The notes beneath the pieces were generated by a model. That model saw only the letters and a program-made list of their open reading frames with translations. It had not been told where the DNA came from and ran no database searches. Of a stretch of DNA of 64,000 nt, positions 58,176 to 64,000 are shown one piece after another (within the stretch, counting starts at the first letter, position 1; every line of letters starts with the position of its first letter). A program made the translations under genes and the position numbers. The stretch comes from Callorhinus ursinus (lineage: Eukaryota > Chordata > Mammalia > Carnivora > Otariidae): NCBI RefSeq assembly GCF_003265705.1, contig NW_020312848.1, positions 52,867,642 through 52,931,641 on the forward strand, in the 5' to 3' direction.

Positions 58176-59130
58176 TCTATGTGCCAAAGGCTTCCAAAGT
58201 ATCTTTCAAATCCAGGTCTTTCTTCAGAGCTTCAAGATCATTTATTCAGTAACTTCTTTGATATTTCCATTTGGATTTCTCTTAAACATCTTAAACCTAA
58301 CATGCCTAAAACTGAACTGCTAATCTCCCCTCACACCCAAACCTGTCTCTTTGTCTTCTCATTTCAACCACCATCTATCCAAAAAACTGTCATCCTTGAT
58401 TTAGCTCTTTTCCTTCCAGTGAATTCCTTTAATCTTATCCTCAAAATATAATAAATATTTCACTTTATTTCATTGCTACCACTCTCATAAAAGCCACCAT
58501 CACTTTTTACCTGGACTCATTCAGTAGCCTTGTAGCTGCTCTCTTTGCTTTTATTCTTGCTTTTAGTCTGTTCTCCATACAAAGATCATTTAGAAGTATA
58601 GGTCATCATTCAATGTCCCTGCTCAAAATGTTTTCATTGTACTTAGAATAGAATCAAATGTTACCATGGCTTCCAAGGCCCTATGCCATCTCGCCCTCTC
58701 TACCTGTCCCTATCATCTTGTGAATTGCTCTTCCTTGCTCTCTCTACTCCAACATTGTTGACTAGCCTTCTTTTGACTCCTCAAATATACCAAGGTCATT
58801 TCTGCTCCATTTCTGTTTCTCAGACATGCAAGGTCTTTCCAGCTTTTGGGTTTTGTTGTTGTAGCCCTGCCTAAAAAGTTCTTTCTTCTTTTTTTTTTTT
58901 TTTTTTGTATTTTTGTTTTTCTTTTTTATATTGGCTGATATTTTTTAATCTTTTAAGGACATTTCTTTAATGTTTCCTTCTCAGGGAGTTATTTCCAGAC
59001 TGCCCTGCCCAAGTGCCTCCTTCCAGTCTAGAGTCATACTCTGATATTATTCTGTTTAGTTTCTTTCTGTGACTTATTCCAATTTAAAATTATCTTATTT
59101 ATTGCCTTTCTCCTCTAGCTAGATTGTAAG
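58176..59130 (+). mobile_element. L2 LINE remnant, plus strand
   Basis: The best L2 in the window, in sense order: 'aacctaacatgcctaaaactgaactgctaatctcccctc', 'aaaactgtcatccttgatt', 'aaagccaccatcactttttacctgga', 'tagtctgttctccatac', 'atgtccctgctcaaaatgttt', 'accatggcttccaaggccctatgccatctcgccctctctacctgtcc', 'tctcagggagttatttccagactgccctgcc', 'aattatcttatttattgcctttctcctctagctagattgtaag'. A poly-T tract is at about 58,890-58,908. Frames are decayed; the short plus-strand frames here are remnants of ORF2. Confidence 0.88.
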
Positions 59131-59180
59131 CAATCTTTCTGTAAATCTAAAACTAGTCTTAAATGAAAAGTTTTTTTTAA
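59131..59180 (+). mobile_element. Fragment of an ancient L1M-like 3' end
   Basis: 'caatctttctgtaaatctaaaactagtcttaaatgaaaagtttt' matches the terminal phrase of the repeat family at 39,395. Confidence 0.5.
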
Positions 59181-59221
59181 AAGGTGATTAAGCAAAGAAT
59201 GCTTTAAAATGAAAACTGGAA

Positions 59222-59450
59222 AGAAATCAGAGAGGGAGAAAACCATGAGAGACTCTTAACTATAGGAAACAAACTGAAGATTGCTGGAGGGGAGGTGGGT
59301 GGGGGGATGGGGTAACTGGGTGATGGGCATTAAGGAGGGCACATGATGTGATGAGCACTGGGTGTTATATGTAACTGATGAATTACTGAACTCTACATCT
59401 GAAATTAATGACATATTATATGTTGGCTAATTGAATTTAAATTTAAAAAA
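59222..59450 (+). mobile_element. Solo L1 3' UTR end (5'-truncated insertion)
   Basis: 'gagagactcttaactataggaaacaaactga', a G-rich block, 'ggtgatgggcattaaggagggcacatgatgtgatgagcactgggtgttat', 'atgttggctaattgaatttaaatttaaaaaatg'. It is about 230 bp and matches the 3' UTR of the L1 at 44,773-50,421. Typical severe 5' truncation. Confidence 0.93.
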
Positions 59451-59455
59451 TGAAT

Positions 59456-60095
59456 TGATGATCTGACAAAGAAAGTTATTTGCAGAAGTCAAAATGAAAT
59501 GAAAGCAGGAATTCCTGGATTCATTGGGATTGCTGCATTAGGGGAATGGTGTCTTTTCTTTTTTTCCGGTAAATTATTTTTGTGTTGGGATGAGATATTG
59601 AGAGTTTTTCTGCTCTGGGCCTCTTGTGTATCTTCCTGTCTTGCTGAGTCGGGCTAGGCCAAAACTTAAAATTGCAAGGCCTTTATTGAGCCACTTCTTT
59701 AGTTGTTCTCCTGAAGATAATCTTGAAGGTGTTTGTCTTATACCAGGTGTCCCTCTGGACAAAGAAGTCTTGCTTACTTTTTGCTATAAAAACTGGATTC
59801 TCTAAGCTCAGGCTTCATCTCCTATAACACATCCTCATGTATGGACAAGTTCCCTCCAAACCTCCTTGTGGCTTTGTGATTTGGGGCTCAGTGAACCACA
59901 ATAGCAACTAGATTGATAATCTTTGTATTGTTTTTGCTGTAATCAAGTCCTTTCCTGTGACCCAGAAGTCTTGTGTCTTCTGTCAGCTTTCATGGAACTA
60001 TGTAAGGCTTGCATAGATATTTTGGCAGGCATTCTCTCGGTTCTAGCCCTTCTCAACATTATCATGTTTATTTAAGCAGCATAAAATCCTGACAA
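59456..60095. other. Unassigned sequence
   Basis: No gene. A 62-codon minus-strand frame (59,574-59,762) is not supported. No repeat recognised with confidence. Confidence 0.4.
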
Positions 60096-60860
60096 AAGAG
60101 TATCAATTTTCAATTCTATCTTCTCTTCTGAAACTCTGATTAAATTTATATTGGCCTTCTTATATTCTTCAGGTTTTTTTTTTAACTTCTCTTGTATTAC
60201 TTCCATCTCTGGTTCCCATGATCTCATTTACTAATTCCTTTTCGGTTGTTTTTCTTATGCTTGCTTAAATTGTCTGTTGAATGCTTAATATCAAGTTATA
60301 ATTTTTTTCTAGAAGTTCCACTTGTTCTTTTTCCAAATTTGTCAGACATTAAGAAAAATGTTCCTGACTCATGTTTTCAAATTCATCTTTTACTTTACAT
60401 ACTTTTAAACATATTTTAAGATTTTGTTTCATATAATTCAGTAATTACCAGAATAATTCTAAAATATCAGTCAATAATTCTGAAAATACAATATCTGTTA
60501 AAAAATCTGAAGTTTTTGAGATCCTATAATGTGTTTTTTCTGTAGTTTCTTCCTTATGGTGCCTGTTTCTTCATGCATTTTGTAATTTTGGAATGTAAGT
60601 ATATATTCAATTATCTAGTGACCTAGCTTGAGATCATTCCTATAGAAGAGGATTTGAATTTGCTTTAGCCAGGTACCCTGGAGCACCCCCAGTCTGAGGC
60701 TCTTTAAATTAATTACCATTAAGGATAAAACTGTTGCCAAAATTATCAAGGGTGACTTCTTGCTCCCTCAGTGCCCCAGAATTCAAAGCCCAGGAGGAGA
60801 ATGAAAAGTTTTCCTGCTACTTACCTTTGCCTATAGGTATATATTTTTCTAACTTCATCA
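60096..60860 (-). mobile_element. Possible ancient L1M 5'-region remnant, minus strand
   Basis: T-rich antisense text typical of L1M 5' regions: 'cttcttatattcttcagg', 'ttgctta[a/t]attgtctgttgaatg', 'ctagaagttccacttgttctttttcc', 'attctgaaaatacaatatctg', 'tcttccttatggtgcctg', 'tagccaggtaccctggagcacccccag'. Decayed, boundaries unknown. Confidence 0.4.
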
Positions 60861-61204
60861 TTTCATTGAGATTGTAGCTTTGAGTGCCTCTACCTTTCCC
60901 ATATCATCATATCATGCTCATTTATAGATTGTTGTACTATGATCTTTGTTCTTTCTTCTAGTATACATGTAGGGCTTTTCTCTTTTCTCTATTTTTACAG
61001 TCCTAGCTTGGAAGTTTGACATTGTATTCCCATTCTTTTGTTGTCATTGCTACCCTTAAATTTTAATATGTATACTTAATAATATCTTAGTCTTTCTGTC
61101 CTCATTTAGAATAACACAAGCACATTAGATCAATTTAACTGTAAATCTTCTCTTCCTATCTTCCACGTATTTTTATTTAGCATTTTAAGTGGTACCTTTT
61201 TTCT

Positions 61205-63960
61205 TAAAATAAACTTTTAATTGAAGTATAATATACATAGAGAAAAATAGATTTAAGGTTCCAGCTCAGTAAAATTTACAAAGATTTTACCCAGTAAACA
61301 CAGCTGAGTAATCACTACTCAGTTAAGAGAGTATTTCTGAAGTAGAATATTTATAGCATCACAGAGACCTTGTATACTCTCAGTCATTACCTCTCTCAAA
61401 AGGAATGATGATTGACTAATTTGACATTTTTGACGATTGACTAATTTGATTAAGTTTTGGTTTTGAACTTTATTTAAATAGAATAAATCAAATATGTAGT
61501 AAATACTCTTGTGTTTGGCATCTTTACTTAATATTATTAGTGAGGTTTATCCATATTTTTGTATGTGGCAGTAGATTGTTTATTACTGTAAAGTATTCCA
61601 ATGTATAAATGTATATTTTTATCCATTTTAATCTTGAGGGGTATTGGGGTGGTTTCCAGTTTTTAGCTGATACTAATATCAACTATTCTGATGTGATACT
61701 AATGATGCTGGGAAAATTTTTACATATGTCTTTGGTTGCATTTTGTGTGCATTTTTCTGTTGGAGTAGAATTACTGTAACATAGAGAAGCATATGCTCAA
61801 TTTACCAGACATTGCCAAGCAGTTTTTCAAAAGTGATTATTCCAATTTACACTCTTAGATAAAGTGTTTGAGAATATCAGTTGCACCATATCCTTGCCAA
61901 GATTTGGTATTGCCAGTTTTTTTCATTTTAGCCATGGTGGGTATATAGTTGTATTTCATTGTGCTCTTAATTTGCATGTCCCTGATGAATAATAACATTG
62001 AACAATTTTCAGATACTTAGTAGCCATTTGTTTATCGTTTTTATTTTGAACTCTCTTTTAAAGTGCTTTGCCTCTTTTAAACACTGTGTTTTTTAAAATT
62101 ATTGATTTTGGGGTGCCTGGGTGGCTCAATTGTTGGGCGTCTGCCTTTGGCTTAGGTCGTAATCCCAGGGTCTTGGGATTGAGCCCTGTCAGGCTCCTGC
62201 TCAGCAGGAAGCCTGCTTCTCCCTCTCCCACTCCCCTGCTTGTGTTCCCTCTCTCGCTGTATCTCTCTTTGTCAAAGAAATAAATAAAATCTTTAAAAAA
62301 ATCTTTTATTAAAAAAATAAAAAAATAAAATTATTGATTTGTTGAAGTTCTATATAAACTCTGGATGCAAGTCCATTTTCAGATAAATATGCTGGGAATA
62401 CATTCTCCTAGTTAGTTCCTTGCCTTTTCATTCTCTTAATAGTATCTTTTCATAACAAGTTCTTTATTTAATGTAGTCTAATTTTTCATTTTATCCTGTT
62501 TGCAAAATCTTTGCCTACACCAACATTTTTATCTTTTAGAGGCTACATTGTCTTGCCTTACACATTAAGGTCCAAAATCTACTTGGAAGTGATTTTTTCT
62601 GCATGGTGTTCAACATGGGTCAGTTTATTTTTTGAGGATGGATTTCCAATTAATTTAGCTCCATTTTTTTTGAAAAGGTCATCCTTTTCTTCACTGTGCT
62701 GCATGCAGTGCCATCATTTTCATAAATCAAGTGCCTCATAAATGTTAGCCTATTTCTGGGCTGTCTTTTCTATTCTGTTGGTCTTTTTGCCTATCTTGCA
62801 CCAATACCACAGTGCCTTAATTCCTATAGCTTTAAGGTAAGAACAGGTTTGTTCTGTTTAACAATGTCTGCTTATTCTTTCCCCTGTGTATTTTTACCTA
62901 AATTTTGAATTATCTTTCTAATTAAAAAAAAAGTCATGCTAAGATTTTGATTGGAATCAAATATCATTAAATTTATAGATCGGTTTGGGAAAACTTGAAA
63001 TCTTTACAAAATTGAATTTTATAATTTATGAACATGACATGTCCCTCAATTTATCTAAGCCTTATTTTCTCTCAATAATGTTCTATAAATTTCTTTATGT
63101 AATACCACTTTTGCCTTTTTTTGCTATTGTTGTCATGCCACCTTGTTTTCTTGTCTCTCCCCAATTAACCATTTTTATATGTTTTACATAATTATTTGGA
63201 TCTACTAATCTACTTTTTTTACTCACCATTGATTTTTATATTCTACTCTTTCCATCTATGGTCAATTTCTTTCCTAGTGACTGTGTCTTTTATTATTTAT
63301 TTCAGAATGTGTTCAGTGTGTAAACTTTCTCAGTCTGTGTTAGTCAAAGCAATTTTTATTTTGGTTGTTCTGTGAATTTCTTTTTTACTTGGATTTATGA
63401 TTCTAGTATTGACAGTTATTTTTCTTCTGTACTTTGAAGACATTTCATTGTCTTCTGATTTCTTTTGATACTAATAAAAATGTTCTGTCTGTTATATAGT
63501 TCTGTTGAAAGCAGCTATCTTTTTCCTGCAGATATGATCTCTTAACAATATCCCCTGTACTTGGTACTCTTCAGATACTTTATATTCTTCAAATTCCATC
63601 AAATTCTCCTTGTGTTTTGTTTTCATCAATTCTGCTAAATATGTGGTAGTTTTCTTCAATCTGAGAATGTATTCTTTTTAAAAAAATTTTCATTTTGGAA
63701 AAATCTTTATATAGTATTCCTTTAAATAATGGTTCTCCTTAATTCTGTTTTCCCATTTCAGAATTCCTATTGGACATCAGTTTTTTTCTGCTGAATTCAT
63801 CCTCCGTGACTTTTAACCTATTTTTCATATTTTCTGTCTCTTTAAATAATTGTGTGGCATTCTGGATAATTTTCTTAAATATAACTTCCATTTGCCTTAT
63901 TTCCTCTTTTGCTCCCTATTCTAATCACCAACCCAACCACTGAATACATCCACTAGGTTT
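61205..63960 (-). mobile_element. Ancient L1M, minus strand, long but decayed
   Basis: The 3' UTR begins near 61,205 ('aaacttttaattgaagtataatatacata'). Then antisense ORF2: 'gtattccaatgtataaatgtat', 'ggtggtttccagtttttagctgata', 'gtagaattactgtaacatagagaagc', 'agcagtttttcaaaagtg', 'tgtccctgatgaataataacattgaac', 'acaagttctttatttaatgtagtctaatttttcat', 'tctgttggtctttttgcctatcttgcaccaataccacagtg'. Near 63,750-63,900 antisense text resembling ORF1 or the 5' region follows. No frame survives. A SINE at 62,110 interrupts it, and a 25-bp tandem duplication is at 61,406-61,455. Confidence 0.7.
62110..62325 (+). mobile_element. Can-SINE, plus strand, with a composite A-rich tail
   Basis: Head 'ggggtgcctgggtggctcaa', 'gtctgcctttggcttaggtcgtaatccc', CT-rich body, 'aataaataaaatctttaaaaaaatcttttattaaaaaaataaaaaa'. 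A perfect duplication 'taaaattattgattt' is at 62,095-62,109 and 62,326-62,340. Confidence 0.97.
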
Positions 63961-64000
63961 TTGTTTTGTTTTGTTTTTGTGAGAGAGAGAGAGAGAGTGG
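63956..64000 (-). mobile_element. Possible Can-SINE tail, cut by the window end
   Basis: 'ttttgttttgttttgttttt' then (GA)n 'gtgagagagagagagagagtgg' matches the tail and GA-rich block of minus-strand SINEs. The body lies beyond the window, so a simple repeat is also possible. Confidence 0.4.

Noticed and set aside
57931..58323. 130-codon plus-strand ORF
   Set aside because: Its second half runs into L2 sequence, its first half is antisense to the small minus-strand frame, and no domain is recognisable.
1..64000. CRISPR arrays, phage, operons or a microbial defence system
   Set aside because: The repeats are mammalian SINE/LINE copies and microsatellites, there are no regularly spaced identical repeats with unique spacers, and the ORF structure is not bacterial.

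Overview
This is a stretch of mammalian nuclear DNA, almost certainly from a carnivoran. The marker is about twenty tRNA-derived carnivore SINEs (Can-SINE/SINEC type), with a head like gcctgggtggctcag, a CT-rich 3' half and an aataaaatctttaaa tail. No dog-type SINEC_Cf copy was noticed, so I infer an arctoid caniform (bear, panda, seal or mustelid) rather than Canis; that is inference from recognition, not a database result. The sequence is AT-rich and CpG-poor. I find no gene I can name. The window is intergenic or deep-intronic and is dominated by transposable elements. All family names come from pattern recognition; no search was run.

Layout. Positions 1-690 hold the 3' end of a young sense L1 whose body lies upstream. 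From 691 to about 31,700 the DNA is mostly old and unassigned, with SINEs, L2, MIR and ancient L1M fossils (about 6.5-7.3, 14.9-15.3, 21.3-22.3 and 23.6-25.4 kb), one MER5A-like hAT relic (19,835-20,001) and simple repeats. Positions 31,831-38,690 are a complete minus-strand L1 of 6.86 kb, flanked by an 18-bp target-site duplication and inserted into the 3' UTR of an older L1. Positions 44,773-50,421 are a second near-full-length L1, on the plus strand, split by a SINE at 47,670-47,864. The two L1s lie head to head, 6.1 kb apart, and both are dead: frameshifts and stops throughout, and the reverse-transcriptase FADD box is changed in each (FAHD and FPDN). Positions 50,432-64,000 hold a MaLR-like LTR, a second LTR-like repeat, L2 copies in both orientations, a solo L1 3' end and a long ancient antisense L1M (61.2-64 kb).

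The only non-repeat ORF that stood out is a minus-strand frame at 53,694-54,179 with three hydrophobic segments and plausible splice sites around a 375-bp phase-1/phase-1 exon. I do not recognise it. The 10-N gap at 56,140-56,149 is flanked by the same 20-mer on both sides and looks like an assembly join. I found no CRISPR array, operon, tRNA or rRNA gene, or other novel system. The most useful observations are the nested L1 history, the hydrophobic ORF, a perfect 15-bp-arm hairpin, two tandem duplications and the gap artefact.
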